Under the pieces are notes generated by a model. That model was not told the DNA's origin, made no database searches, and was given only the letters and a program-made list of their open reading frames with translations. Positions 6,747 to 15,702 of a DNA stretch of 42,033 nucleotides are shown piece by piece (within the stretch, counting starts at the first letter, position 1; each line of letters begins with the position of its first letter). This DNA comes from a virus. The position numbers and the translations under genes are program-made. The stretch covers positions 1 through 42,033 of IMG/VR virus record IMGVR_UViG_3300023083_000106, one strand, 5' to 3'.

Positions 6747-9700
6747 TAATCCTCCATAGCTTTCAGGCCGACAGTCCGGATGGCGTCGAGGTGCGTCTCT
6801 GTGCGGCCCGTGTTGACGGTGGTCTGGCGTAAGTAAGCGCGCTGCTCTTTCACTTCCTTGCTCAGGCCGCGAAGCTCTTCCAGGAACTCTTCGTAGCCTT
6901 GCATCTGGCCCGATGGCTGCTGAGATGCGGCCATGCGAACCGGTCCCGCGACATCAAGCACCGGACCGCCCACCGCGAAGGCCGGAACCTGCAGGCTGTT
7001 CATCTGATCGAGGAAGTCAGTGCCGTAGGCCTGGACCGCGCCAGCGCGTATTACGTACTCGCCGTTTGAAAGCCGGGCCATGATGCTGTCGCTGGTGCCG
7101 GTACCGGGTCCGGAGACCAGCCCGCCAGAGGCATAGGCCGGAGTCTTGCCGCCTGCCATATAGGCCTTATCGCCAGCACTTGCGTACTGGGTCATGCGGT
7201 CCACGATGTCCTGATAAGTGCTTGCGCCCGACGCCAGCTGATCAACCCAGAATTGCTTCCCGCCGGCGTCAGCCTCGCGACCGAAGAGCTGCTGGTAGAG
7301 CGTGTCGACCACGGTGCCGTTGTTCGCGGCACTGTTCGCTATTGCACTTCCAGCACCGGTCACAGGCTTGGCGGCGAGAGCAGCAACCAGTGAGCCGTTC
7401 AGCGCCTTGATCGCCGCCTCAACGCTTTTGATCGACGTATCGATCCCGTTGAAGGCATCCATCTGCGCCTGAGCGTTCGCCAAGTCATTGTCCAAACGGT
7501 CCATCGCTAGCTTGTAATCGTCCTGGGCAATCTTGATCTGTTCTTCAAGACTGGCCTGGAGCCTCTCGGCAGCTGACAGCTGCTTGCCATTTATGGCATT
7601 CAGTTCGGCGACGACGTTCGCAGTGCGGCCCTGGTCTCGGGCGAAATCGTCCATCGACGCATACAGGTCGGTGTTGTTATCGCTGACCGTATCGAGCGCG
7701 TCTTCCAGGCCAGTGAAGCCGACCAGCGATCCGCCAGCACGGGCGGTGGCCAACGCCGACTGCAGCGTTGCCCGGGCCTGCGACTGAAGCATTTTCACGG
7801 CATCGTCAGACGTGCCGCGCAAAGACTTCATTGCGCCTTCGAGCGAGTTCCCAACTGACGACAGTCCGCTGACAGCCTTCGACGCGGTCGCCGACATATC
7901 GCTGAGCGAGGCGTTGGTTGCGTTGTAGGCTGCCGTCGCGGCTTTCTGCTGTGCAGCGATGGAGCGCTGAACAGTTGCGAAGTCGTTCGTCACCGCCAGA
8001 TTTAGCGCTGCAGCAATCGCGTCTGCGATCTCCTGAGCGGCGACCTTTGCCGCTTCCGCAGATGCTTTGGCCGTTTCCTCCATCGAGTCGAAGGCTGTGC
8101 CTGCAGCGCCAGCAACGCTCATCAACGAATCATAAAGCGCCTGGCCAGCGGTCGAGGTGTCCTTCTTGGCCGCCTCAACCATGGACCGGAACTCATCGCG
8201 AGTACCTGGCAGAGTGACACCCAATGCCTTGAGCTGATCAGTAGTCGACTTGATAGAGAACGCGGTCTGCTCTGATTCAGTGAAGAAGGCCGAGCGATAA
8301 GCGGCCTCTCGCTGCTCAAGGATTGCGTAGGCCGCAGCCGCCTGTTCAGCGTTTGCCGTCATCGCATTGAATGTCACTCGAGCACTTTCAGAGGTGACAT
8401 CGATCGCCCTGACCGCAGCCGCAAACCCTTCGCGCGTCGCTGGCAAGGCGACACCCATAGCTGCGAACTGAGCTCGAACACCATCCAGGGTATCGGCTGC
8501 TTTCTGAGTGTCTGTGGTGAAGTTGTCGTAGTACGCCGTTATGTTCTTGTTCAGCGTATCGACGCCGCCAGCGAGCGCAACCAGGTGCTCAACCGCTCGC
8601 CCGCCGACGATATCGAAGCTGACCATGCCGACGCCGATCATCTTCAGGCTAGAGTTGACGCTGTACAGGTTGTTCACAAACCCAGTTAGGTACTCAAGAT
8701 TGAGCTCCTTTCCGAACCCGGTGTTGGTGACCTTGTTGATTTCGACCGCAGCAGCATCACCTAGGCCGGTAAACCACTTGGCTATCTCCTCCTGGATCTG
8801 CTCGGCGGTCTTGTCCCTGGTGCTGATCTGAATCGCCGCGACGTTCAGGCCATCAAGCACCGCGTCGTTGAGCTCGACATCAAGGCTATCGAACAGCCCG
8901 ATGACCGTACCGAGCGTGGCTGCATAGGTTTTATCCAATGCCACCTGCAGCTCTGGATCGAGCGCTTTGATATTGGTGCGCTTTTTGTTGCTGCTGAAAA
9001 GCCCGCCCTTTTTCTTCTGGTACTCAAAACCATAGGATTCCAGTTCGCCATCGGCAACACCGAGCTGAAAGCCCTCATCCTTGGTGATCCACTCCCCCCC
9101 GAACAAAGAAGAGCCGAACATCCCACCGAGTACAGCGCCGATTGCTGCGCCGATTACGTTACCGATGATAGGAACTGCAGATCCAATGGCAGCACCGGCA
9201 TAGGCGCCAGCCACAGCGCCGCCAGCACCAGCAACGGCGCCTTTAACGCCCGCCTTGAGATAGCCCTGGATGGCTCCGCCGATTCCGTACATTAAAGCGC
9301 TGGATGCAGCCAGGCCCGTGGTGGCCGCCGTTGTCGCGGCAGAAGCGGTACCCGTCACGGCGCCGGTGCTGCTGGTCACGGTATTGCTGATGAGATCGAC
9401 CGTAGCAGCGCCGCCGCTGGCCCCCATCTGGTAAACGCCATTGACCATGGCGCCGCTTGAGCTGCTAGCAAACAAGCTGCTGATGCCCGAACTCAGATAG
9501 CCGGAACCAGCCTTGAACGCGCCTTGGACACCGCCCAAGAAACCTTCGCCCGCAGTCCAGCCAGCACCTACCGCACCGCCGAAGCCAGAAGTTGCAACGC
9601 TGTAAGCTCCGCTAACCCCGTCCCAGACGCTTTCAAGATTGATTCCACCGCCAGCACCGCCGCCGCCCAGTAAGCTCGAAGCTTGCCCGGACATCCCCCC

Positions 9701-12580
9701 AACCCCCAAAGAAGAGCTGAGCTGAACGATGATTGGCTTGGTAATCGCCATGTGCAGCATTTCGGCGAGGAACTGCCGGAAACTGTTCTTGAGCGTATCC
9801 ATGAAATTGCCGGACTTGCTCAGCACGGACTTCCACATATCGGCAAAGGCATCGTCGATACGATCAACTGCGGCCTCTGTCATCTGCCCCCAGACGGTCG
9901 CCTTACTGCGGTTTATCTCGTATTCCTGGCCGAGCCTGGCAAGCGCGCCTTGGTATTGCGCCGCGTTTGCCGGATAGAGCGTCATCGCAGCATTGAGTTT
10001 GTCCTGCTCAAGCGTGTATTCCCGCAGCAGCTTCGCCTCGGGATACAAGCGATCCACGATCCCGCCCGCATCGGCAGCCTGCTTGGCGATCTTAACGGCA
10101 TCCTGCTGGGCCTTGTTCGCCGCCAGTAGCTGCTGATATTCCTTGCTGCCAACCTCGATATTTTTCCCAGCAAGGGCGACGGTCATCGACTTTTGGAGGT
10201 TGTACGCCGCCAGTGCGTCAGCACCCTGGAGAGTGGCCTTGGCCTGGGCGATCAGATCGGCGGTTTCAGCCTGAAGATCAAACGCAGCTTTGCTGACATT
10301 CAACTTATCTTGAGCATTGAGCTGCGCGGTAAGCTTGTCGATGACCTCTTGGCGAGCAGCGGCTCCAGTCTTGAGAACCGCTTCATCGATCTTTTGTTGC
10401 AGCCCAAACTCGCGGGACTTGTCCGTGCCGTCGAGATACGCGGCGGAAAGACCAGTCGCAGAAGCGATGGTCATATCGGCCTGGGTTTTGAGGTCTGCGA
10501 GCGCTTTGGCTTGGTTCTTCGCCTCGGTGGCGGCTTCTTTGGCAGCGCTGTTACCACTTTTAGTGGCCTTGGCTGCCGCTTCGTCTGCAGCCTTCTGGGC
10601 GTCCTTCGCCGCCGCAACCTTGAGGATCTCGGCGCCCATTTCTTGGGTGAGAAGCTTGTTCTCGGAAATGAAACGATTGGCGGCCTCTACGGCGGTTTTA
10701 TCCTGGGAGGTGGCAAGCTGCTTTTGCAACTGCTCCAGGTATTTCTGGCCAACGCCGGCAGCTTCCGCTTTCGCAGCAGCGTTTTCGCGCTCGGCCTGGG
10801 TGAGCGCGTTGGTTTCACCAGTCAGCTGGGAAACCGTCTCCTTGAGCTTGTTGAGTTGAGCAGCCGCGGACGCCGAGGACGTGCCGCTTTCTTCGATCGC
10901 AACGGCCATTGCCTCGGTAACGCCGGGAACAAGGCGCAGCTCGTCGGCCACAGCCTTCCAATCAACCACGATGCCGGAAGCTTGGTCTTTAGAGGCCTTG
11001 CGCACCAAATCAAGTGCGGCCTGAGTGTCTTCTGGCAGACTAACCAGCCCTGCCATCAGGCCGTCTGCACCCGCCGCGCCCATGTTACGGAGGTCATTCT
11101 CGAACTTGTCGGCCATTGCGCCCGACATCTGAGCGACCTTTCCCTGAGTATCGGAAATTGTTTCCTGAAGGCCGCGCAGAGTTACCGACTTGCCAGCCCG
11201 ATCAAGTTCATTGAACCGCTTGGTGAGCTTTTCGATGGGGTCAGAAAGATCACCTAGTTTTTTCTCAAGCGCGCTGGTGTTATCGCGGAGCGTGAGAAAC
11301 GCGGTGGCAGCGCCGACGGCAAGAAAAGCAATCCCTGCAGGGCCGCCAAGTAAGCCAAGCAACGTTCGACCAGTGCCAACGATTGCGCCCTGAGCAGCGC
11401 CAAGCGCAGTGGTGGCACGGGCCTCGATCATGCGAGCTTCGGCCAGCTGGATGCTCAGCTGTTTCTCAACAGCCATACCGCTGATACGGGTTTTCGATGC
11501 GGCCAGCTCTTTCTCAGCCAGGAATACTGCTGTCTGCGCCTTCTGCTGATCGGCCTGAGCGGCGAGCAATACGGCGGTAGCCTGGGCGCGCCGAGCCATT
11601 GCGTCATCGATAGCCGCCTTGGTCGCAAGCACTGCACCCGCAGCCGAGGCAGCAAGCCCCCGCGCATAAGCTGCCAACGCACCAACCGCAGCGACACCGG
11701 CAACCTCGGCAATTGTTCCAAAGTTGTCTGCCAGCACCGAAATTCCGGACGCCAGTAGGCCAGTGCCGTCAGTTGTTTCGTTGAGCTGACCGATGTACAC
11801 GGTGAAGGCGTTGTTGAGCGCCACCATTGCATCGCGCACGGCCACGCCCATGCTGTCGGCAAGCAAGCCGTTGGCCTCAGCGCTCTTCCGCAAGCCCTGA
11901 GTCAAAGTGTCTAGACTGAGCTTGCCTTGTGCGCCGAGGCTCCGGATTTCCTCAGCAGACTTGCTCGTCGATTTTGAGAGCGTATCAACGATGGTAGGCA
12001 TCGCGGCGAGGATCGCTTGCCAAGAATCGGCTTCAACCTTCCCAGTTTGAAGCGACTTTGAGTACGCATCGATAGCTGACTTCGCTTTGTCTGCAGAAGC
12101 CGAGTTAGTCACCAAGAGATAGCTGAAGCTGTCCATCACATCCATGGACTGCGCAGCACTTAACCCCATAGACCGCAGGCTGTCAGAAGTGCGTATGTAA
12201 AGCTCCTGCGCCTCCTCAAGTGGCCGATAGGTCCGGTTGGCAGTGGCGAGCAAACGCTCTTGGACGGTGTTGTATTCAGAAAAGCTTTTGGTGGCCAGGC
12301 CGATACGGTCGGACATTTGAGAATATGAGTCGGCAGCTTTGATGATGGTGCCGATGGAAGCGGCACTTACCGCTGCTGCAATCGCGCTTTTGATCGCACC
12401 TGACGCGCTTTGAGCGCTGGACCCCGCACGGTCAAACGCGTTATCGATACGACCAAGGCTTGTGTCCATTTTCCCAGCAGATTGCGCAACCGCTGATTCA
12501 CCGCGCGCAATTTCCTGACGAAGCTGCGCCGTTGTCGCCTCAATGCGAATCAACATGCCTTGAACGTCGGCATCAGCCAT
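6746..12580 (-). CDS. Tape measure protein
   Basis: 1944 residues, the largest gene here. It is extended along the tail and sets tail length. The N-terminal region (about 70-270) matches the tape-measure N-domain (SYSQMSDRIGLATKSFSEYN and following). A hydrophobic patch lies near 410-435 (LLGLLGGPAGIAFLAVGAAT). Long Ala/Gln/Lys helical stretches follow, then a Gly/Ala-rich hydrophobic block (about 1010-1160) suited to membrane insertion during DNA entry. Near the C-terminus (from about 1760) is a DUF4214 module (TLYQQLFGREADAGGKQFW), then GGLVSGPGTGTSDSI and LSNGEYVIRAGAV, a motif pair common at tape-measure C-termini. TGGAGAAAA precedes the ATG, directly behind a terminator. At about 1.5 angstrom per residue the upper limit for tail length would be near 290 nm. 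Confidence 0.95.
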   Translation of the reverse strand: MADADVQGMLIRIEATTAQLRQEIARGESAVAQSAGKMDTSLGRIDNAFDRAGSSAQSASGAIKSAIAAAVSAASIGTIIKAADSYSQMSDRIGLATKSFSEYNTVQERLLATANRTYRPLEEAQELYIRTSDSLRSMGLSAAQSMDVMDSFSYLLVTNSASADKAKSAIDAYSKSLQTGKVEADSWQAILAAMPTIVDTLSKSTSKSAEEIRSLGAQGKLSLDTLTQGLRKSAEANGLLADSMGVAVRDAMVALNNAFTVYIGQLNETTDGTGLLASGISVLADNFGTIAEVAGVAAVGALAAYARGLAASAAGAVLATKAAIDDAMARRAQATAVLLAAQADQQKAQTAVFLAEKELAASKTRISGMAVEKQLSIQLAEARMIEARATTALGAAQGAIVGTGRTLLGLLGGPAGIAFLAVGAATAFLTLRDNTSALEKKLGDLSDPIEKLTKRFNELDRAGKSVTLRGLQETISDTQGKVAQMSGAMADKFENDLRNMGAAGADGLMAGLVSLPEDTQAALDLVRKASKDQASGIVVDWKAVADELRLVPGVTEAMAVAIEESGTSSASAAAQLNKLKETVSQLTGETNALTQAERENAAAKAEAAGVGQKYLEQLQKQLATSQDKTAVEAANRFISENKLLTQEMGAEILKVAAAKDAQKAADEAAAKATKSGNSAAKEAATEAKNQAKALADLKTQADMTIASATGLSAAYLDGTDKSREFGLQQKIDEAVLKTGAAARQEVIDKLTAQLNAQDKLNVSKAAFDLQAETADLIAQAKATLQGADALAAYNLQKSMTVALAGKNIEVGSKEYQQLLAANKAQQDAVKIAKQAADAGGIVDRLYPEAKLLREYTLEQDKLNAAMTLYPANAAQYQGALARLGQEYEINRSKATVWGQMTEAAVDRIDDAFADMWKSVLSKSGNFMDTLKNSFRQFLAEMLHMAITKPIIVQLSSSLGVGGMSGQASSLLGGGGAGGGINLESVWDGVSGAYSVATSGFGGAVGAGWTAGEGFLGGVQGAFKAGSGYLSSGISSLFASSSSGAMVNGVYQMGASGGAATVDLISNTVTSSTGAVTGTASAATTAATTGLAASSALMYGIGGAIQGYLKAGVKGAVAGAGGAVAGAYAGAAIGSAVPIIGNVIGAAIGAVLGGMFGSSLFGGEWITKDEGFQLGVADGELESYGFEYQKKKGGLFSSNKKRTNIKALDPELQVALDKTYAATLGTVIGLFDSLDVELNDAVLDGLNVAAIQISTRDKTAEQIQEEIAKWFTGLGDAAAVEINKVTNTGFGKELNLEYLTGFVNNLYSVNSSLKMIGVGMVSFDIVGGRAVEHLVALAGGVDTLNKNITAYYDNFTTDTQKAADTLDGVRAQFAAMGVALPATREGFAAAVRAIDVTSESARVTFNAMTANAEQAAAAYAILEQREAAYRSAFFTESEQTAFSIKSTTDQLKALGVTLPGTRDEFRSMVEAAKKDTSTAGQALYDSLMSVAGAAGTAFDSMEETAKASAEAAKVAAQEIADAIAAALNLAVTNDFATVQRSIAAQQKAATAAYNATNASLSDMSATASKAVSGLSSVGNSLEGAMKSLRGTSDDAVKMLQSQARATLQSALATARAGGSLVGFTGLEDALDTVSDNNTDLYASMDDFARDQGRTANVVAELNAINGKQLSAAERLQASLEEQIKIAQDDYKLAMDRLDNDLANAQAQMDAFNGIDTSIKSVEAAIKALNGSLVAALAAKPVTGAGSAIANSAANNGTVVDTLYQQLFGREADAGGKQFWVDQLASGASTYQDIVDRMTQYASAGDKAYMAGGKTPAYASGGLVSGPGTGTSDSIMARLSNGEYVIRAGAVQAYGTDFLDQMNSLQVPAFAVGGPVLDVAGPVRMAASQQPSGQMQGYEEFLEELRGLSKEVKEQRAYLRQTTVNTGRTETHLDAIRTVGLKAMED

Positions 12581-12596
12581 GTACTTTTCTCCAGGC

Positions 12597-12622
12597 GAAA
12601 AGAAGCCCGCTCATGGCGGGCC
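12597..12622 (-). terminator. Terminator between zinc-ribbon moron and tape measure
   Basis: GCCCGC (12605-12610) pairs with GCGGGC (12616-12621), loop of 5, followed on the minus strand by TTCTTTTCG and then the tape-measure Shine-Dalgarno. The T tract is interrupted, so strength may be moderate. Confidence 0.75.
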
Positions 12623-12649
12623 TGTTATTCGTCGCCTAGTATCAGACGA

Positions 12650-13039
12650 CTAAGTATCTGTAGTTTTCACTTTGTGCCCGCAAGACGGGCAGCGCGCGGC
12701 GCTAGATTTCATCTCCATTTGGCATTTACCACAGGGCCTTCTGGAGTCGTCGAGGTCATCAACCCAATCAAGCGCGCCCTCTAATTCCAAATTCTGTGCG
12801 GCATATTTTTCACGAAAAATCCTGTTTCCTTCCTGGATCTGTGCAGCGACGCGCCGTCTCGAATTCCATGCTTTGAAAAGCGGCCAGAGAACACTTCCGA
12901 CCATAAGCAAGACAGAAACCACAGCGACGATGCCGAGAACTATCCCGTAGACCGCCGCACCAGCTGCGAAAAACCATATAAGCCAAGGCGCAAGGATCAG
13001 GACGATCAGGGCGAGCAACAGAGCAACTACCACTTTCAT
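12650..13039 (-). CDS. Small membrane protein with C-terminal zinc ribbon
   Basis: 129 residues. Two hydrophobic segments (VVVALLLALIVLILAPWLIW and AVYGIVLGIVAVVSVLLMVG) span residues about 2-55. A helical part follows, then a C-terminal zinc ribbon with Cys pairs CGKC and CPSCGHK. The start at 13039 has GGAGG 7 bases upstream. The gene sits between the tail chaperone frameshift gene and the tape measure, where lambda-type tails normally have nothing, and is followed at once by a terminator. A possible leftward promoter lies at 13066-13094 (TTGATT, 17 bases, TTAGAT), weak at -10. These traits suggest a moron, perhaps a host-envelope or superinfection factor. Function not recognised. Confidence 0.7.
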   Translation of the reverse strand: MKVVVALLLALIVLILAPWLIWFFAAGAAVYGIVLGIVAVVSVLLMVGSVLWPLFKAWNSRRRVAAQIQEGNRIFREKYAAQNLELEGALDWVDDLDDSRRPCGKCQMEMKSSAARCPSCGHKVKTTDT

Positions 13040-13107
13040 AACGCAACCTCCGTGTGAAGGCGGCAATCTAACACCCCTATCAAGCCGCAATCAAAACAGC
13101 AGTATCT

Positions 13108-13718
13108 CTACCCTGCCTTCCTGCTCATAGCAGCGACCCTGAAGCCCATGCGTGCGTCCTTGGCCACCTGAACCTTTGACTGCTTGGTTGTGGTTTCACC
13201 GCTGCCGTTGGGATTCGTATCGATCATGAACTGACGCTTTGAATCCCAGGCCATCAACGTTTCAACCATGGGTGTATCCCACGCTTGGCTGGGCGGCCAT
13301 CCAAGCCACCCGGTAGCGATTTTGAAGATCAGATCAACAGGATCTACGTCGGGGCCCGCTTTTACGCGTTTCCCGCCGCCTCCTCTTTTTCCTTCTCGAT
13401 TTCTTCGTTGGTCTTGCCCGCCGGATTCAGCAGCGCTTGCAGGTATGGCAGCACCTGGGAAGAAACCGCGCTGAAGCCAGCTTCGAAGATTTGCTCTTCA
13501 ACCCCTTCAACGTCTTTGCGCTTGCCAGTGTCGACACCGGTGCCAGCGGCAACGATCAAAGCAATGGTGCTGATGTTCGCGTGACCCAACGATTGCATCG
13601 CGTCGATGACACCGCCGAAGTGGCGCTGGATATCGCGGAACGCGCGCAGGGTTGGCTTCAGGGTGAAGGTGATATTGCCGGCGGTTACTACAACGGTACC
13701 GTGGTCAGTCTTGGACAT
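13108..13718 (-). CDS. Tail assembly chaperone GT fusion made by -1 frameshift
   Basis: The G frame is read for 117 codons to the slippery heptamer G GGA AAC (13374-13368). Shifting back one base gives CGC GTA AAA and an open frame of 86 more residues, ending at TAG 13110-13108. The fusion is 203 residues. The T part starts RVKAGPDVDPVDLIFKIATG and contains a Trp-rich stretch typical of T domains (GWLGWPPSQAWD). In lambda the GT protein binds the tape measure and recruits tail tube subunits; a fixed G to GT ratio is essential there. The T part has no start codon of its own with a ribosome site. Frameshifting is inferred from the sequence, not measured. Confidence 0.88.
13362..13718 (-). CDS. 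Tail assembly chaperone G (unshifted product)
   Basis: 118 residues, the main product from the ATG at 13718 (AGAGAG 8 bases upstream; a GTG three codons earlier would be too close). A beta-rich N-terminal half (GTVVVTAGNITFTLKPTLRA) is followed by a helical half ending in the acidic/basic tail NEEIEKEKEEAAGNA. This is the usual pattern of siphophage G-type chaperones just after the tail tube gene. The stop TAA lies 4 bases beyond the slippery site, which favours slippage. Confidence 0.85.
   Translation of the reverse strand: MSKTDHGTVVVTAGNITFTLKPTLRAFRDIQRHFGGVIDAMQSLGHANISTIALIVAAGTGVDTGKRKDVEGVEEQIFEAGFSAVSSQVLPYLQALLNPAGKTNEEIEKEKEEAAGNA
13368..13374 (-). promoter_or_regulatory. Programmed -1 frameshift slippery site
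   Basis: On the minus strand the heptamer reads GGGAAAC in phase G GGA AAC, a canonical X XXY YYZ site comparable to the lambda G/GT heptamer GGGAAAG. The zero-frame stop follows 4 bases later. I found no clear downstream stimulatory hairpin; lambda G/GT works without a strong one. Confidence 0.88.
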
Positions 13719-13786
13719 GGGAGGCACTCTCTAACAGATTTTTGGATGGTGTACGCCGCCGCAATGTGCGGCGACGTAAGGCGGGA

Positions 13787-14257
13787 TTACTCGCTTTCTA
13801 CTTCGTAGATTTGCGAGTTGATGCCCAGAGTGACGGTGCGCTTCACAACGCCTTCAACGCTGATGCCGGTCTTCTTGTTACTCATGACCTTCGCAGCGAA
13901 GTAGTCGGTGTTGCCGTCTACGTACACAGCCTTGATCGGGTAGTCGTAGCGCGAGCGATCAAGATAAGCCTGGACCAGCGCCAGTTGACCGGCATCGCCT
14001 TTGTCAAAACCGATGGAGAGTTCAGACTGACCGGCATCTGCCAGACCCTTGAGATGCTCTGCTCGGCCAGCGGCCAGGCCAGCGAAAGTCACGTCGTTCG
14101 TGCTGTCGCCATAGTCGCCGATGCTCTCAAGCTCGCCGACCTCGACATAGGTCAGGCCTGACAGCAAGGTGATCGCGGCCGCTTCAACAACAGGCAGCTT
14201 CGCGGTGAGGCGTGGACCGATATAAAGTCGCGTGCCAGCGCCGGTATTGATAGGCAT
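13787..14257 (-). CDS. Major tail tube protein
   Basis: 156 residues from the ATG at 14257, chosen because AGGAGG lies 7 bases upstream; an upstream extension has no ribosome site. The protein is beta-rich, starts PINTGAGTRLYIGP, contains YVEVGELESIGDYGD, and ends EVEGVVKRTVTLGINS-like. This fits the lambda gpV/phage tail tube fold. Located between the tail terminator gene and the G/GT chaperones, the conserved siphophage position. The Shine-Dalgarno lies in a small hairpin (GTCCT with AGGAC), which might tune expression of this highly translated gene. Confidence 0.8.
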   Translation of the reverse strand: MPINTGAGTRLYIGPRLTAKLPVVEAAAITLLSGLTYVEVGELESIGDYGDSTNDVTFAGLAAGRAEHLKGLADAGQSELSIGFDKGDAGQLALVQAYLDRSRYDYPIKAVYVDGNTDYFAAKVMSNKKTGISVEGVVKRTVTLGINSQIYEVESE

Positions 14258-14306
14258 GGGTAGTCCTCCTGAGGACAGGTGATAGAGCCGCGTGGCGGCG
14301 TGTCGG

Positions 14307-14693
14307 TTAGTGCTGGGTGATGATTCGGAGGGTGACGGCGCCCATGTAGGTACGCCCGTCTGGCTCGCGGTTTGAAGAAGTTCTGAGCACGCGAATGGCA
14401 ACCGCCCTGCCCGTGCTCAATGGAAGCTTGACGCCGTCCAAGGCCCCAGCGATTTCGGCATTGATCCGCTTCACTTCGGACTGGCCCTGATAGTCAGACC
14501 AGACACTCAGGTACAGCAGCCGGTCTTCACGTTTTTTGCCAGACAGCGGCGAAGCGTTGCTGGCAATCTCGGAGCCAATCACGACATACGGGTACGGCGT
14601 GTCTTCCGGCACCGAGTCATAAACCGGCACCGTCAGCGCCGAGGTGAGCAGCTGGTAGAGTGCTACCTGCAGCGCAACAGATGGATCAGCCAT
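14307..14693 (-). CDS. DUF3168-type tail terminator/completion protein
   Basis: 128 residues from the ATG at 14693 (GGGGGAG upstream), overlapping the previous gene by 8 bases. It opens with a helix (DPSVALQVALYQLLTSALTV) and the PVYDSVPEDTPYPYVVIGSE motif of DUF3168 proteins. The body is an alternating beta/alpha fold with a C-terminal strand TYMGAVTLRIIT. DUF3168 proteins are hexameric ring proteins that cap the tail tube (lambda gpU-like). Context between the HK97 gp10-like gene and the tail tube agrees. Confidence 0.85.
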   Translation of the reverse strand: MADPSVALQVALYQLLTSALTVPVYDSVPEDTPYPYVVIGSEIASNASPLSGKKREDRLLYLSVWSDYQGQSEVKRINAEIAGALDGVKLPLSTGRAVAIRVLRTSSNREPDGRTYMGAVTLRIITQH

Positions 14694-15186
14694 TGCCAAG
14701 CTCCCCCGCGGCGCGCGCCAGCGTAGAGCTGATGGCGCCTTCAATGATTCGCACGATGTCTTCCTTGTTCATGTCGTACGACGGACGCAACCATGGGTGG
14801 GCGGCCCGGGCCGGGATGTCGGGATACTTGCCAAAGAAGGTGCCACCGTTCGACTTGTTGGTGTCACGTCTCTTTCGGTTCCCTGCACGCTTATCGCCGC
14901 TGTAACCCTTGGTGCCATGCTCAACAAAGCGCATGTAATAAAGGTCCTTGTTGTTCTTCTTGCCCCGAATACCAATCTGCGCGTCCAGACCACTTTTCGA
15001 AACAAACGCGGTGAGTGCCGCAGCGGCTTCGCCCGTGTCCTTCGGGATCAGTTCCTGCTGAGCGGCCAGCACGATGTTGGCTGCTTCCTGCATCGCCCCG
15101 CGTAGCTCGTTATCAAGCGTGGTGTGGATGTTCCGAAGCGTTTTGCGAAGCTTGAAATCACCGTCGAGACGCGAGCGGCGAGCCAT
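14686..15186 (-). CDS. HK97 gp10-family tail completion protein
   Basis: 166 residues. The N-terminal helix is charged, followed by AAQQELIPKDTGEAAAALTAF, the PxDTG motif of HK97 gp10 family proteins, then FVEHGTKG and a C-terminal PARAAHPWLRPSYD motif. All are hallmarks of that family. The protein joins the head-tail interface during tail completion. The insert GNRKRRDTNKSNGG is Lys/Arg-rich. Start at 15186 with AAGGAG 5 bases upstream. Confidence 0.88.
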   Translation of the reverse strand: MARRSRLDGDFKLRKTLRNIHTTLDNELRGAMQEAANIVLAAQQELIPKDTGEAAAALTAFVSKSGLDAQIGIRGKKNNKDLYYMRFVEHGTKGYSGDKRAGNRKRRDTNKSNGGTFFGKYPDIPARAAHPWLRPSYDMNKEDIVRIIEGAISSTLARAAGELGNG

Positions 15187-15188
15187 GG

Positions 15189-15371
15189 TTACTCCTTGGC
15201 GTCACCGCCTTTGGCTTTCGGGTCGACCTTCGCCGCCGCTGCTTCGGTCACAGCTTCAGCAAGCTTGCGATCAATCAGATCTTTGCCGACGTCCGCTGCG
15301 ACGGTGAACTCATCACCGGACAGCTTCGAACCAAACGGGCCAGACAATCCGGCCAGTGCTCGTACTTTCAT
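15189..15371 (-). CDS. Small hypothetical structural-region protein
   Basis: 60 residues, starting MKVRALAGLSGPFGSKLSGD and ending in a charged Lys/Ala tail. The small beta-type start with a Gly-Asp turn resembles short accessory proteins often found between connector and tail-completion genes. TGAGG upstream. The stop is 3 bases before the next ATG. No function assigned. Confidence 0.7.
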   Translation of the reverse strand: MKVRALAGLSGPFGSKLSGDEFTVAADVGKDLIDRKLAEAVTEAAAAKVDPKAKGGDAKE

Positions 15372-15381
15372 TGGAAATACC

Positions 15382-15702
15382 TCATGGATGTGGAACGTTG
15401 GAGCACAGCAGCCGAAGCATGGAGCGCTCGTTATCAGGCAGAACCGCCTCGATCAGGTAGGTGGTGGCTTTATGTACCAGGCGCATCTGGGCAACGACAT
15501 CAGAACGCGGCCTGATTCGGATCTCGGCAGTTACCACTCCGGTTAGCTGATCAGCGACAACAGCAACACGGCCGGTGGGCATGGCGATTTCTGCCCACAT
15601 CTCGCCAACTTTCACCCAAGCTTCAGCGTTGCCGCCGGCACCATCGGGAACGCGCTGTCGATTCTGGATTTCACACCGGTGACGCAAGGGCCCGGCGCGC
15701 AT
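15382..15702 (-). CDS. Head-tail adaptor (SPP1 gp16-like)
   Basis: 106 residues from the ATG at 15702, which overlaps the previous stop (TGATG). The family signature is clear: MRAGPLRHRCEIQ at the start, then DGAGGNAEAWVKVGEMWAEI and a C-terminal ERSMLRLLCSN. Proteins of this family form a ring under the connector and seal the head channel. An in-frame start 7 codons earlier is possible but lies inside the preceding gene without a better site. Confidence 0.88.
   Translation of the reverse strand: MRAGPLRHRCEIQNRQRVPDGAGGNAEAWVKVGEMWAEIAMPTGRVAVVADQLTGVVTAEIRIRPRSDVVAQMRLVHKATTYLIEAVLPDNERSMLRLLCSNVPHP

Noticed and set aside
10193-11257. 354-codon rightward frame inside the tape measure gene
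   Set aside because: Antisense shadow in GC-rich codons of the tape measure; no ribosome site and no recognisable family.
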